A stretch of 64,000 bases of DNA from Pseudomonas fulva (GCF_015680705.1 NZ_JADNYP010000004.1:248001-312000); one strand, 5' to 3'; counted from the stretch's first letter, positions 1 to 8,764 are shown. The notes: generated by a model from the sequence alone, not told the origin. Numbers and translations: made by a program.

Positions 1-58
1 GGGTGTTCTGGGCACTCATGCCGCTACCGGCGATGTTGAAGACGTTGGCCAGGGACAT
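1..58 (-). CDS. flgC: Flagellar basal-body rod protein FlgC (N-terminal fragment)
   Basis: Only the first 19 codons lie in the window. They read MSLANVFNIAGSGMSAQNT, the typical start of the proximal rod protein FlgC, whose N-terminal helix packs into the flagellar rod. The gene runs off the left edge on the minus strand and follows flgB by 2 bp, so the two belong to one flg operon. The rest cannot be judged from this window. Confidence 0.85.
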   Translation of the reverse strand, partial: MSLANVFNIAGSGMSAQNT

Positions 59-60
59 GG

Positions 61-468
61 TCATTCTCCGCGCAGGGCCGAGATCAGCCCTTTGAATTTG
101 CTATTGAGCAAGGTGAAGCTGGCCTGGAAGTCGATGGCGTTCTGCGCGTAGCTCGACTGCTCCATCTGGGCATCCACGGTGTTCTGGTCGAGCGAGGGCT
201 GCATGGGCGTGCGGTACTTGAGCACGTCGTCGGCCGATGCCAGGCCCTCGGCCTCGATATGCCGGGCGCTGGTCCGTTCCAGGGCGATACGGCCGTTCTG
301 ACTCTTCTGCGCCTCGGCCGCCAGCAGCGAGGCGAAGTCCAGGTCGCGCGCCTTGTAGTTGGGGGTATCGGCGTTGGCGATGTTGTTGGCCAGCACTTCG
401 GCACGCTGGGCACGGAAACCCAGCGCCTTCTCGTGAATGCCTAGCGCCTTGTCGAAACTGATGCTCAT
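61..468 (-). CDS. flgB: Flagellar basal-body rod protein FlgB
   Basis: This 135-aa protein is a proximal rod subunit joining the MS ring to the distal rod. The rod-family motif ANNIANADTPNYKA lies at residues 27-40 and a hydrophobic helix closes the C-terminus, as in other FlgB proteins. A longer in-frame start exists upstream. I chose the ATG at 468 because it gives the usual family length, and because the sigma-54 promoter at 519-533 lies inside the longer version. It is the first gene of a flgBC... operon transcribed leftwards out of the window. RpoN/FleQ control is expected for early flagellar operons in pseudomonads. Confidence 0.93.
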   Translation of the reverse strand: MSISFDKALGIHEKALGFRAQRAEVLANNIANADTPNYKARDLDFASLLAAEAQKSQNGRIALERTSARHIEAEGLASADDVLKYRTPMQPSLDQNTVDAQMEQSSYAQNAIDFQASFTLLNSKFKGLISALRGE

Positions 469-518
469 GTCGGGAAAACCTTCGGAGGTTGGCCGGAATT
501 GCTCGATGCCAACCCACA

Positions 519-533
519 GCAAGGCTTGTGCCA
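519..533 (-). promoter_or_regulatory. Sigma-54 (RpoN) promoter of the flgB operon
   Basis: On the minus strand the site reads TGGCAC-AAGCC-TTGC, an exact match to the -24/-12 consensus with the required 5-bp gap, followed by T. It lies about 50 bp upstream of the flgB ATG, so transcription would start near 507. In Pseudomonas, early flagellar operons are driven by RpoN with the enhancer-binding protein FleQ. No FleQ site was identified by eye. Confidence 0.88.
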
Positions 534-593
534 ACCTGGCCAAACCCAATGAATACGGGACGCAGGACAATTTCGCGAAGCGCCACTGTCAGA

Positions 594-650
594 AAAGCGG
601 CAAGCGTTGGGGGGAGAAGCGGCAAGCGGCAGGCGGCCAGCGGCAAGAAA
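594..650. repeat. Degenerate AGCGGCAAG short repeats
   Basis: Several imperfect copies of a 9-mer close to AGCGGCAAG lie side by side. Related CAAGC-type runs flank other genes in the window (13917-13935, 31408-31428, 57880-57895). Their function is unknown; they resemble the low-complexity microrepeats common in intergenic DNA of this genus. Confidence 0.45.
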
Positions 651-815
651 AAGCCGCGCGGGCAGGTGGTTTCGAGCCGCAGGCTGCAAGCAGGACGCGT
701 GGAGTTCGCATGCGCCACCATCTGCTGGAGCTAGCCACCCGTGAGCCCGCCGCCGTACGGCTCCTCTTCGCTGGCCGCTAGCGGCTTTGCGGCTTGCTGG
801 TAGCGACTTGGGGGC

Positions 816-1643
816 TCACTTGGCCTTATAGATGATCCCCGGGCTGCACTGGACCATCTGGTAGTGATCGGGCAGGCCGTTCAGCGCCTCGGAAGCGCCT
901 AGGAACAGGTAGCCGCCAGGCTTGAGCACGCTGTGGATGCGCAGCAGGATGTCCTTCTTGACCTGGGCCGAAAAGTAGATCAGCACGTTGCGGCAGAAGA
1001 CCACGTCGAACTTGCCCAGGCTTGCATAGTTGTCGAGCAGGTTGAAGGCGCGAAACTCGACACGACTGCGGATTGCCGGCTTGACCGCCCAGCGCCCTGC
1101 CCCGCGACCGTCGAAATAGCGCTGCAGGCGCTCCTGCGAGAGGCCGCGGGCGATCGCCAGGCTGTCGTATTCGCCAGTCTTGCAGTTGGCCAGCATGGCG
1201 CCGGACAGGTCAGTGGCGACGATCTGCGCGCCGGCCTTGAGCTGGCCAAGGTTGCCGCGCTCGAACTCGTCGATGGCCATGGACAGCGAATAGGGTTCCT
1301 GCCCGGAGGAGCAGGCAGCCGACCAGATGCGCAGGCGCTGGCCAGGACTGTTGCGCACGAACTCGGGAATGACCCGGTTCTTGAGCACCTCGAACGGATA
1401 GGTATCGCGAAACCACAGGGTTTCGTTGGTGGTCATGGCATCCACCACCTGCTCGCGCAGCCCGCCTCGCGGCTGGGTCTGCAGGCGCTGGACCAGTTCG
1501 CCGAGCGACTTGATGCCCTGTTGCTCCATCAGCTTGTTGAGACGGCTGGAGACCAGGTATTGCTTGTTCTCCCCCAACAGAATCCCACAGGCTTTCTCCA
1601 GGAACACCCGGAACTGCTCAAAATCCAAATTACCCGTAGACAA
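816..1643 (-). CDS. cheR: Chemotaxis protein methyltransferase CheR
   Basis: The product (275 aa) transfers methyl groups from S-adenosylmethionine to glutamates on chemoreceptors. It has the CheR N-terminal helical domain (about 1-60), the TTNETLWFRD segment (71-80), the SAM-binding motif IWSAACSSGQEPYS (106-119) and CRNVLIYF (217-224). The start is a TTG preceded by GAGAGG at good spacing; no better in-frame ATG gives the family N-terminus. It sits directly downstream of cheV on the same strand (54-bp gap), the usual Pseudomonas pair next to flgA and flgB. It is probably co-transcribed with cheV. Confidence 0.95.
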   Translation of the reverse strand: MSTGNLDFEQFRVFLEKACGILLGENKQYLVSSRLNKLMEQQGIKSLGELVQRLQTQPRGGLREQVVDAMTTNETLWFRDTYPFEVLKNRVIPEFVRNSPGQRLRIWSAACSSGQEPYSLSMAIDEFERGNLGQLKAGAQIVATDLSGAMLANCKTGEYDSLAIARGLSQERLQRYFDGRGAGRWAVKPAIRSRVEFRAFNLLDNYASLGKFDVVFCRNVLIYFSAQVKKDILLRIHSVLKPGGYLFLGASEALNGLPDHYQMVQCSPGIIYKAK

Positions 1644-1697
1644 AGCTGCCGCCTCTCGAATCTCATGTAGCGCCAGGGCCGGCGGCCCCAGGCGGGT

Positions 1698-2627
1698 TTA
1701 ATGCATGGCCTTGATACGATCGACCACGCGCTGCGCCAGGTCGTCCGGCCGGAACTTGGCCAGGAAGTCATCGGCACCGACCTTCTTCACCATGGCATGG
1801 TTGAACACGCCCGATAGCGAAGTATGCAGCAGGATGTGCAGCCCCTGCATGCGCTGATCGCCTCGAATCTCGGCGGTCAGGGTATAGCCGTCCATTTCCG
1901 GCATCTCGATGTCCGAGATCATCATCAGGAACTCGTCTTCTGGCCGCTTGCCCTCGTCCACCAGCTTGCGCAGGTAGTCCAGGGCCTGACGACCGTCGTT
2001 GAGCGCCACCACCTCCACGCCCACGGTCTGCAGGCAGCGGCTGACCTGCTTGCGCGCCACCGACGAATCGTCGACGGTCAGCACGCGCAACGTCACGGCC
2101 TTGTCCTGCACCTCGGCATCCACCACGCCGGCCGACACCGACTCGGAGGTCGGCGCCACTTCGGCGAGCACCTTTTCCACGTCGATGATCTCGACCATGC
2201 GGTTGTCCACCCGGGTGACGGCCGTCAGGTAGTGATCGCGGCCGGTCCCCTTGGGTGGCGGATGGATCTCCTCCCAGTTCATGTTGACGATGCGCTCGAC
2301 CGAATGCACCAGGAAACCCTGAGTCTTGGTGTTGTACTCGGTGATGATCACGAAGCTGTTGCGCGTCTCCTCGCGCAGCCCCGGCAGGCCCGTGGCCCGC
2401 GACAGATCGATGATCGGGATGGTCGCCCCGCGTATATTGGCAACGCCGCGCACCACCTGGTGGGACCGGGGCAGCATGGTCAGCTCCGGGCATTGCAACA
2501 CCTCCCGGACCTTGAACACGTTGATCCCGTACAGCTGCGCGCCATTGAGGCGGAACAGCAGCAGCTCGAGACGATTCTGCCCTACCAGTTGCGTGCGCTG
2601 GTTGACCGAATCCATAACACCAGCCAT
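1698..2627 (-). CDS. cheV: Chemotaxis coupling/response-regulator protein CheV
   Basis: The 309-aa protein combines an N-terminal CheW-like domain (about 15-155), which docks to receptors and CheA, with a C-terminal receiver domain (about 180-305). The receiver has the acidic pair D186-D187, the phosphoacceptor D239 in ISDIEMPEMDG and a FLAKF lysine near the end. The frame is open further upstream. I chose the ATG at 2627 because AAGGAG lies 6 bp before it, whereas the earlier start has no such site. CheV links receptor signalling to kinase output and may act as a phosphate sink. It is divergent from flgA with 63 bp between the starts. Confidence 0.95.
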   Translation of the reverse strand: MAGVMDSVNQRTQLVGQNRLELLLFRLNGAQLYGINVFKVREVLQCPELTMLPRSHQVVRGVANIRGATIPIIDLSRATGLPGLREETRNSFVIITEYNTKTQGFLVHSVERIVNMNWEEIHPPPKGTGRDHYLTAVTRVDNRMVEIIDVEKVLAEVAPTSESVSAGVVDAEVQDKAVTLRVLTVDDSSVARKQVSRCLQTVGVEVVALNDGRQALDYLRKLVDEGKRPEDEFLMMISDIEMPEMDGYTLTAEIRGDQRMQGLHILLHTSLSGVFNHAMVKKVGADDFLAKFRPDDLAQRVVDRIKAMH

Positions 2628-2690
2628 GCCACACTCCTTCATCATTCAACCCGTATCCAAATCGGCACGAGCTTTGCTTTTTTGAGCGGT

Positions 2691-3443
2691 ATGCCTACGA
2701 AAACGACATTATTCCGACGACTGACGCGCCCGCTGCCCGGCCTGCTGGCCGTGCTGTGCCTGTCACTGCCCGCCACTCGCGTGCTGGCTGATGGGTTCAC
2801 CCTGCCTGAACAGCTTATCGGTTCCACCCAGGGGTTTCTTGAGTTCGCCGTCGAAGATTATCTGGCCAGCAGCCAGACCGAAGGTCGCTACGAGATCGAG
2901 GTCAAGCCGCTGGACCCGCGCTTGCGCATGCCCTTGTGCGACCGTCAGCTCGACGCCTCGCTGGAAAGTCCGGCGCAGCCGCTGGGCCGGGTGACGGTCC
3001 GCCTGCGTTGCGATGGCGCGGCCCCGTGGACGGTATTCGTCCCGGCGCAGGTGCGCCTGTTCCGCGACGTGGTGGTGACCACCCGACCGCTCAAGCGCGA
3101 AAGCGTGATCGGCGAAGGCGACGTGGTCCTGCGCGAGCGCGATGTCGGCACGCTGGGCCAGGGGTTCCTGGCCCAGCTCGATCAGGCCGTGGGCATGAAG
3201 CTGCTGCGCCCGACGGTGCTCGACCAGGTGCTCACCCCCCAACATCTGGAACAGGCCGAGGTGATTCGCCAGGGCGATCATGTGGTGATCACCGCGCGCA
3301 GCGGCAGCCTCAGCGTGCGCATGCCAGGCGAGGCACTGGCCAAGGGCGGCTTGAGCGAGCAGATCAGGGTACGGAACCTCAATTCCAGGCGCGTGGTCAA
3401 GGCCAGGGTAACCGGGCCTGGCCAGGTCGAGGTCGCCATGTAG
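2691..3443 (+). CDS. flgA: Flagella basal body P-ring formation protein FlgA
   Basis: FlgA is the periplasmic chaperone for P-ring assembly. The 250-aa product has a basic, hydrophobic N-terminus with likely signal cleavage near VLA-DG (about residue 33). A SAF-type fold region follows in the second half (segment from RDVVVTTRPLKRESVI onward). The open frame extends far upstream, but that part is antisense to cheV; the ATG at 2691 gives the right length and signal peptide. It is divergent from cheV and followed by flgMN after 150 bp. Confidence 0.93.
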   Translation: MPTKTTLFRRLTRPLPGLLAVLCLSLPATRVLADGFTLPEQLIGSTQGFLEFAVEDYLASSQTEGRYEIEVKPLDPRLRMPLCDRQLDASLESPAQPLGRVTVRLRCDGAAPWTVFVPAQVRLFRDVVVTTRPLKRESVIGEGDVVLRERDVGTLGQGFLAQLDQAVGMKLLRPTVLDQVLTPQHLEQAEVIRQGDHVVITARSGSLSVRMPGEALAKGGLSEQIRVRNLNSRRVVKARVTGPGQVEVAM

Positions 3444-3531
3444 ACCAGGCTGGCAGTCCGGGGCTGCTTTTCCTAAACTGTGTCGAAACGGGCAATGTGG
3501 GCGTGCCGTCAAGTGGCCGCGCATTCCTTGC

Positions 3532-3558
3532 TAAAGTTTCTTCGCAAATGGCCGAAAA
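3532..3558 (+). promoter_or_regulatory. FliA (sigma-28) promoter of flgMN
   Basis: TAAA at 3532-3535, a 15-bp spacer, then GCCGAAAA at 3551-3558. This matches the Pseudomonas FliA consensus (TAAA-N15-GCCGATAA) in all but one position. It lies 36 bp upstream of the flgM ATG. FliA control of its own anti-sigma factor gene is the known arrangement. Confidence 0.82.
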
Positions 3559-3593
3559 CAAGGCAAGCGTCCTGAACCCAGAGGTTTCTGATC

Positions 3594-3905
3594 ATGGTCA
3601 TCGACTTCAGTCGCATGAATAACTCACCGTCCGTTGCCGGGGTGCGCGGCAACACGGCGGCCGGCAGCACCGACAAATCCGCCCAGGCCAGCGAGACGGC
3701 CAAGCCGGCCGGCGTCAGCGGCGAAGCCGTGCACCTGAGCCCGGAGGCACAGCAGTTGCAAAAGATCACCGACAAGCTGCGTGACCAACCTGTGGTCGAC
3801 AATGCCCGCGTGGCGCAACTCAAGCAGGCCATCGCCGATGGCAGCTATCAGGTCGATGCCGCTCGGGTGGCAAGCAAATTGCTTGGCTTCGAAGGCGCGC
3901 GCTGA
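3594..3905 (+). CDS. flgM: Anti-sigma-28 factor FlgM
   Basis: FlgM (103 aa) binds and inhibits the flagellar sigma factor FliA until hook completion allows its export. The family-specific C-terminal half is present: [11 protein letters not shown] (about 49-59), then a FliA-binding helical region ending VASKLLGFE. The N-terminal half is polar and disorder-prone, as expected. MVIDFSRMN is the common Pseudomonas start; GAGG lies 10 bp upstream. It forms an operon with flgN 37 bp downstream and is headed by a FliA-type promoter. Confidence 0.95.
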   Translation: MVIDFSRMNNSPSVAGVRGNTAAGSTDKSAQASETAKPAGVSGEAVHLSPEAQQLQKITDKLRDQPVVDNARVAQLKQAIADGSYQVDAARVASKLLGFEGAR

Positions 3906-3942
3906 CTGACGTCGCGCTGACTCCATCCATCAAGAGCCAGCC

Positions 3943-4410
3943 ATGCACGACACTACCCTGCTGCAATTGATCGAACACGACATCGCACCGGCCCAGGAGC
4001 TGCTGGAGCTCCTGCAAAAGGAAGCCGTTGCCCTGCACGGTCGCGACATGCCGCTGCTCGAAGCCCTTCTGGCGCGCAAGCAATCGCTGATCGTGCTGCT
4101 TGAACAGCAGGGACGGCGGCGCAGCCATCTGCTCGCCAGCCTCGGTCTGTCCGCCGACCGCGCCGGCGTCCAGGCGCTTGCCGGGCAATCGTCTGCAGGC
4201 GAAACCCTGATGCTCCGGCTCGATGAACTGACCCAACTGATGGATGCCTGTCAAAAAGCCAACCAGACCAACGGGCGGATCATTCAGGTCCAGCAACAGG
4301 CTACCGCCACGCAAATCCGCATTCTCATGGGCGGGGACGCGCCATCGCTCTATGACAGCCGCGGCAGCACCGCGCCACTGGCCAGGCCACGCACCCTCAG
4401 CCAGGTGTGA
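3943..4410 (+). CDS. flgN: Flagellar export chaperone FlgN
   Basis: This 155-aa, largely helical protein belongs to the FlgN family, cytoplasmic chaperones that escort the hook-filament junction proteins FlgK and FlgL to the export gate. The N-terminus (LLQLIEHDIAPAQELLELL) and the mid-protein heptads predict long coiled helices. The C-terminal third is polar. The position directly after flgM is diagnostic. The ATG at 3943 follows flgM by 37 bp with only a weak Shine-Dalgarno, consistent with co-transcription. Confidence 0.92.
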   Translation: MHDTTLLQLIEHDIAPAQELLELLQKEAVALHGRDMPLLEALLARKQSLIVLLEQQGRRRSHLLASLGLSADRAGVQALAGQSSAGETLMLRLDELTQLMDACQKANQTNGRIIQVQQQATATQIRILMGGDAPSLYDSRGSTAPLARPRTLSQV

Positions 4411-4490
4411 ATAGCGCTATCAAGGCTGCCAACATGCTGGCAAAATGCCGCTTCGCGCGCGTGTCGCTTTTGCCTGGAGATTGATTACCC

Positions 4491-5234
4491 GTGTTCAATG
4501 AAGCCGATGCTCCACAACCCCCTCAGGTGCTGAACACACCACTGGAGGTCGCAGCCAACCTGCGATCACTGCAAGAGAGTCACGATCCGCTGATCATCAC
4601 CTTTCCCGAGCGCGAACAGCGCTTCCAGAGCTATGTGGTCGAGGTGGACCGCGATAGCAATACGTTGGCACTGGACGAGATGATCCCGCGCGATGGCGAG
4701 AAATACATCGAGAACGGCGAACCGTTCCGTGTCGAGGGTTTCCATGATGGCGTGCGCATCGCCTGGGAATGCACCACGCCGCTGAGCATCGGCCAGGTTG
4801 GCGGGCACCGCTGCTACCGTGGCAGCCTTCCCGAGCAGATCGTCTATCATCAACGGCGCAACGCATTCCGCGCAGCCTTGAAGCTGTCGCAGCTGGTGGA
4901 CATCGTCCTGGACGGCGAGCGTCTCAAGGGTACCGGCTTGCTGCGTGGCAAGCTGCTGGACATCTCGGCGACAGGTTGCAAGCTGCGTTTCGACGGCGAT
5001 GTCGAGCACCAGCTGCAACTGGGCCAGGTCTACGAAAAGTTCAGCGCTGGCGCACCGCTGGGCCTAACCCAGGTGATGGTCGAGCTGCGCCACCTGCATT
5101 TCGAGCAAGGCTTCAACACCACCTTCGCTGGGGTGCGCTTCCACAACATCAACGGCCAGCAGCAGCGCCGAGTGGAAAGCTTCGTCTACCAGCTGCAGCG
5201 CGAGGCGCGACGCTTCGACAAGGACGATTACTAA
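4491..5234 (+). CDS. ycgR: Flagellar brake protein YcgR (c-di-GMP receptor)
   Basis: YcgR (247 aa) binds cyclic di-GMP and slows the flagellar motor. The YcgR N-terminal domain covers about 18-105. The PilZ domain follows, with the c-di-GMP contacts R123-NAF-R127 (RxxxR) and D157-ISATG162 (D/NxSxxG), so ligand binding should be intact. Translation probably starts at GTG 4491, with TGGAGA about 10 bp upstream. It follows flgN by 80 bp on the same strand. No convincing FliA or RpoN site was found in that gap. Confidence 0.93.
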   Translation: MFNEADAPQPPQVLNTPLEVAANLRSLQESHDPLIITFPEREQRFQSYVVEVDRDSNTLALDEMIPRDGEKYIENGEPFRVEGFHDGVRIAWECTTPLSIGQVGGHRCYRGSLPEQIVYHQRRNAFRAALKLSQLVDIVLDGERLKGTGLLRGKLLDISATGCKLRFDGDVEHQLQLGQVYEKFSAGAPLGLTQVMVELRHLHFEQGFNTTFAGVRFHNINGQQQRRVESFVYQLQREARRFDKDDY

Positions 5235-5371
5235 GCGCGAGGGCGGCCGCGCGCGCTTGCAGACGCTGCGGTGCCGTTCCATGCCCTGGGGCGATCGATG
5301 GGTGTTTGCCGGCCGGTAGCGGCCGCTACAACCATGGAGCGTGCCTGCCTGAATGGCCAGCCGCCCTTCGG

Positions 5372-6706
5372 CTACAGGGGCCGCCCTGGCTCGCCGGGAC
5401 TGGTCGCTTGCTCGACCTCGACCTCGCCCTCGGTATCTTCCGCCGCGACCGGTGCCTGCATGACATCCTGCACCACCTGTTCGTCGACTCGCGGATCGAG
5501 CGCGGCGGACAGTGGCGAGCCGGCGGCCGGCATGGCCACGTGATGCAACGGTGCGTCCTGGACCTGGTGCAGACCAGTGACGGCCTTGGGCCGGATGCGC
5601 CAGACCAGGACCAGGGCGAAGAACACGAAGAAGGCATAGAGCATCTGTGCGCCCAGCAGCTTCATCAGCACACCCGCGACCAGCGGCCCGATACTGGCGC
5701 CCACGCCATAGGTGACCAGCAGCATGGCCGTCAGCGAGACCCGACGCTCACTCTCCACGTGGTCATTGGAAAAGGCCACGGCCAGCGGATACAGGCAGAA
5801 CTGCAACAGCGAAATCACGAACCCTATGCCGAACAGCAGCTCCAACGGCACCCCCGGCAACACGGCGAACGGCAAGGAAGCGAGCGCCAGGCCAATGGCC
5901 ACCCCACGAATCAGCACGGCGCGGTCGTAACGGTCCGATAACCAGCCCAGCGGCCATTGCACCACCAGCCCGGCGAAGATGCAGAAGCCCATGAACAGGC
6001 CGATCTGTTCGGTCGACAAGCCTTGCCCGGCCGCATACACCGGCGCCAGGCCATAGAAGGAACCGACGATCAGGCCCGAGCCAAGCACGGTGCTCAACGA
6101 TTGTGGCACCCGTTTGATGAAGAACCTTGGCTCCATCGGCGCCGGGCGCAGCGGCGCCGGGTGGATGCGCCGGGTCATGGCGACCGGCACCAGGCACAGG
6201 GCGAAGCACATGGCCACCAGCATGAGCAGCTCGGGACCGAGCGCCGGATGCACGACCAGGATCAGCTGGCCGAGCACCAGTCCCAGGTAGGAAAAGATCA
6301 TGTAGCCGCTGAACACCGCGCCGCGCTGCTTGGCATCGGCCTGTTCGTTCAGCCAGCTTTCCAGGACCATGTACTGGCACATCATGCCCAGGCCGACGAT
6401 CATCCGCAGCCCGACCCAGGCCGGCAACCAGCTGGTCATGCCATGCCCCAGCACCGCGGCGCCGACGATGCCGGCACAGGTGGCATAGGCCCGGATATGT
6501 CCGACCCGGGCGATCAGCCGGTGCCCGACCTTGCCGCCGACGGCCAGGCCGAAATAGTTGGCTGCCATCAGCGCACCGACCCACAGACTGTCGACGTGCT
6601 CGGCAGCCAGGCGCAGGGCCAGGTAGGTACTGAGCAGGCCGGAGCCGATCAACATCATCAGGGCAGCGAAATATAGCGAACGAAATGACTTCCAGATCTG
6701 TCGCAT
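5372..6706 (-). CDS. MFS transporter, YcaD-like
   Basis: A 444-aa integral inner-membrane protein of the major facilitator superfamily with about 12 predicted membrane segments. The cytoplasmic loop between segments 2 and 3 carries GGKVGHRLIARVGH and the loop between segments 8 and 9 carries GWLSDRYDRAVLIRG, both variants of the MFS A-motif. Similar proteins sit beside ycgR in other pseudomonads and resemble E. coli YcaD, whose substrate is unknown. The last 50 residues form an acidic cytoplasmic tail rich in V, A and E. It is convergent with ycgR (137-bp gap). Substrate not inferable. Confidence 0.85.
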   Translation of the reverse strand: MRQIWKSFRSLYFAALMMLIGSGLLSTYLALRLAAEHVDSLWVGALMAANYFGLAVGGKVGHRLIARVGHIRAYATCAGIVGAAVLGHGMTSWLPAWVGLRMIVGLGMMCQYMVLESWLNEQADAKQRGAVFSGYMIFSYLGLVLGQLILVVHPALGPELLMLVAMCFALCLVPVAMTRRIHPAPLRPAPMEPRFFIKRVPQSLSTVLGSGLIVGSFYGLAPVYAAGQGLSTEQIGLFMGFCIFAGLVVQWPLGWLSDRYDRAVLIRGVAIGLALASLPFAVLPGVPLELLFGIGFVISLLQFCLYPLAVAFSNDHVESERRVSLTAMLLVTYGVGASIGPLVAGVLMKLLGAQMLYAFFVFFALVLVWRIRPKAVTGLHQVQDAPLHHVAMPAAGSPLSAALDPRVDEQVVQDVMQAPVAAEDTEGEVEVEQATSPGEPGRPL

Positions 6707-6841
6707 CAGCGTCCCGAAGGCTCCTTGATACAGGTGGGAAACAAGCCGGCACGACCAAGCATAAGGTCAAATTCCCTCTCGTGCAGGTCTGCCAGGCGAA
6801 AAATCCTGGGCAGGACGCAGTCAGTGCCGCCGTTGTCGCGC

Positions 6842-8185
6842 TCAGGCCTGGGCCGCCAGTACACGGCGCTCCCAGGGCGTGATCTCGTCGAGGAAATCGG
6901 CCAGCTCCAGTGTCTTGGTGGCGACATAGCCTTCGATGAACTCATCCCCGAACAGTTCCCGCGCCAGGCTGCTCTCGCGCAGCCGTGCCAGGCTCGCATG
7001 CAAGGTGCACGGCAGGCACAGGTCAGGCGGAACCTGGAACTGACCGCAGGCGGCAGGTGTGGGTAGCAGGCGCTGCTCGATGCCATGCAGCCCGGCCGCG
7101 AGACTGGCGGCGATGGCCAGGTACGGGTTGGCATCGGCGCCTGGCAGGCGGTTCTCGACCCGTCGCGCCGCCGGTGCGCTGGGCGGGATGCGCAGGCCGG
7201 CGGCACGGTTGTCCTGCGACCAGCAGGCGTTGTTCGGCGAGGCATAGGGGTGGCACAGCCGCTGGTAGGAATTGACGTGCGGCGCGAACAGGGCCGTGAA
7301 CTGCGCCAGGCAGGCCTGCAGACCACCGATGAAGTGCTCGAAGGTCTCGGTCGGCTGCCCCCGCTCATCGTTGAACACGGCACGGCCGCCATCGAGTTCC
7401 AGTAGGCTCTGGTGAATGTGCATGGAGCTCCCGGCGGTGCGCGCCAGCGGCTTGGCCATGCACACCACGCTCAGCCCATGCTTGAGCCCTACTTCCTTGA
7501 GCAGGTGCTTGAACAGGAACGTCTGGTCGGCGAGCAGCAATGGATCGCCATGCAGCAGGTTGATCTCGAACTGGCTGACCCCCATCTCGTGCATGAAGGT
7601 ATCGCGTGGCAGGCCAAGCGCCGCCATGCATTCGACCACTTCCCGGAAGAACGGCCGCAGGCCGTTCGCGGAGCTGACGCTGAACGCTGAGTGACCCATC
7701 TCGCGACGTCCGTCCAGGCCCACCGGCGGCCGAAACGGCTGGCGTGGATCCGGGTTGCCGGCAAACACGAAGAACTCCAGCTCGGTCGCCACCACTGCTG
7801 CCAAGCCCCGTGCGGCATAGCGGTCGAGTACCGCGCGCAGCAGCGCCCGGCTGGACAAACCGCTCGGCTGGCCGTCCAGCTCTACCGCATCGCAGATCGC
7901 CAGCGCTCGCGGTCGTTCGCTCCAGGGCAGCACGTGCAGCTGGGAGCGATCAGCGACCAGGACCAGATCACCGTCATCGCCGCCGTAGACGCTGGTCGGC
8001 GGATAGCCGCCCATGATGCACTGCAGCAGGACCCCTCGAGCCAGCTGCAGCCGGCGCCCCTCGAGGAACCCTTCGGTGGTCATCACCTTGCCACGCGGCA
8101 CGCCGTTGAGGTCGGGCGTGACACACTCGATCTCGTCGACACCCACCAGGCGCTCGGCGAGAGAATCCTGTTCGTTGCTCTTCAT
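6842..8185 (-). CDS. Glutamine synthetase family protein (gamma-glutamyl-amine synthetase type)
   Basis: The 447-aa product matches class I glutamine synthetase-like enzymes. It has the beta-grasp N-terminus (DEIECVTPDLNGVPRGKVM), the metal-site glutamates around TELEFFVF and HEMGVSQFEINL, and the SSMHIHQSL active-site histidine segment. True GlnA is about 20 residues longer. This shorter group includes PuuA/SpuI enzymes that glutamylate polyamines or other amines with ATP. I chose ATG 8185, not the upstream extension, because AAGGA precedes it. It lies directly downstream of bkdR on the same strand (81-bp gap), so its substrate could be tied to amino-acid catabolism, but that is a guess. Confidence 0.85.
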   Translation of the reverse strand: MKSNEQDSLAERLVGVDEIECVTPDLNGVPRGKVMTTEGFLEGRRLQLARGVLLQCIMGGYPPTSVYGGDDGDLVLVADRSQLHVLPWSERPRALAICDAVELDGQPSGLSSRALLRAVLDRYAARGLAAVVATELEFFVFAGNPDPRQPFRPPVGLDGRREMGHSAFSVSSANGLRPFFREVVECMAALGLPRDTFMHEMGVSQFEINLLHGDPLLLADQTFLFKHLLKEVGLKHGLSVVCMAKPLARTAGSSMHIHQSLLELDGGRAVFNDERGQPTETFEHFIGGLQACLAQFTALFAPHVNSYQRLCHPYASPNNACWSQDNRAAGLRIPPSAPAARRVENRLPGADANPYLAIAASLAAGLHGIEQRLLPTPAACGQFQVPPDLCLPCTLHASLARLRESSLARELFGDEFIEGYVATKTLELADFLDEITPWERRVLAAQA

Positions 8186-8266
8186 GGCACTGTCCTTGTC
8201 GTCGTCATGCGGGTTTGCAGGAGGCTGCGCCACGCAGCATGGCCGCGGGGCAAGCACCGGCGCACG

Positions 8267-8752
8267 CTATCCCGGCAGGCTCAACCCATTGGCTGGAAGC
8301 GGCAGCGCGGTCTTGTAGCGCACCTGCTTGAGGGCGAAGCTCGAGCGGATGTTGGCCACGCCCGGCAGACGAGTAAGGTAGTCGAGAAAGCGCTCCAGCG
8401 CCTGGATGCTGGGCAGCAGGACACGCAGCAAGTAATCGGGGTCGCCGGTCATCAGGTAGCACTCCATGACTTCCGGGCGCTTGGCGATTTCTTCCTCGAA
8501 GCCATGCAGGGAGGGTTCTACCTGTTTCTCCAGGCTGACGTGGATGAACACGTTGACATCCAGGCCCAGCGATTCGGGCGCCAGCAAGACGACCTGCTGG
8601 CGGATCACACCCGCCTGCTCGAGCGCCTTGACCCGGTTGAAGCAAGGCGTGGGCGAAAGATTGACTGCCCGAGCCAGCTCGGCATTGGTGATTCGGGCGT
8701 TCTCCTGCAGCTGATTGAGAATGCCGATATCGGTACGATCGAGTTTGCGCAT
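8267..8752 (-). CDS. bkdR: Lrp/AsnC family activator BkdR
   Basis: BkdR (161 aa) is an Lrp-type regulator that activates the branched-chain keto acid dehydrogenase operon in P. putida in response to branched-chain amino acids. An N-terminal winged helix-turn-helix (about 1-60, with [18 protein letters not shown]) is followed by the Lrp effector-binding domain (about 70-145, with [17 protein letters not shown]). It is divergent from bkdA1, with 195 bp between the starts. That gap contains an inverted pair of AT-rich sites suited to an Lrp-type dimer (see 8783-8841). Confidence 0.94.
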   Translation of the reverse strand: MRKLDRTDIGILNQLQENARITNAELARAVNLSPTPCFNRVKALEQAGVIRQQVVLLAPESLGLDVNVFIHVSLEKQVEPSLHGFEEEIAKRPEVMECYLMTGDPDYLLRVLLPSIQALERFLDYLTRLPGVANIRSSFALKQVRYKTALPLPANGLSLPG

Positions 8753-8764
8753 CGGAACGACTGA

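Larger units (their letters stand above)
469..815. other. Intergenic region flgB-cheR
   Basis: This 347-bp stretch holds the flgB sigma-54 promoter on its left side. The middle (about 594-650) is a degenerate tandem run of AGCGGCAAG-like units (aagcggcaagcggcaggcgg and relatives). The right part holds nothing recognisable. Open frames here have no ribosome binding site or family resemblance and are not called as genes. Confidence 0.6.

Noticed and set aside
4411..4490. Sigma-54 or FliA promoter ahead of ycgR
   Set aside because: TGGCAAAATGCCGC and TCAAGG look suggestive, but the spacing to the second element is wrong in both cases.
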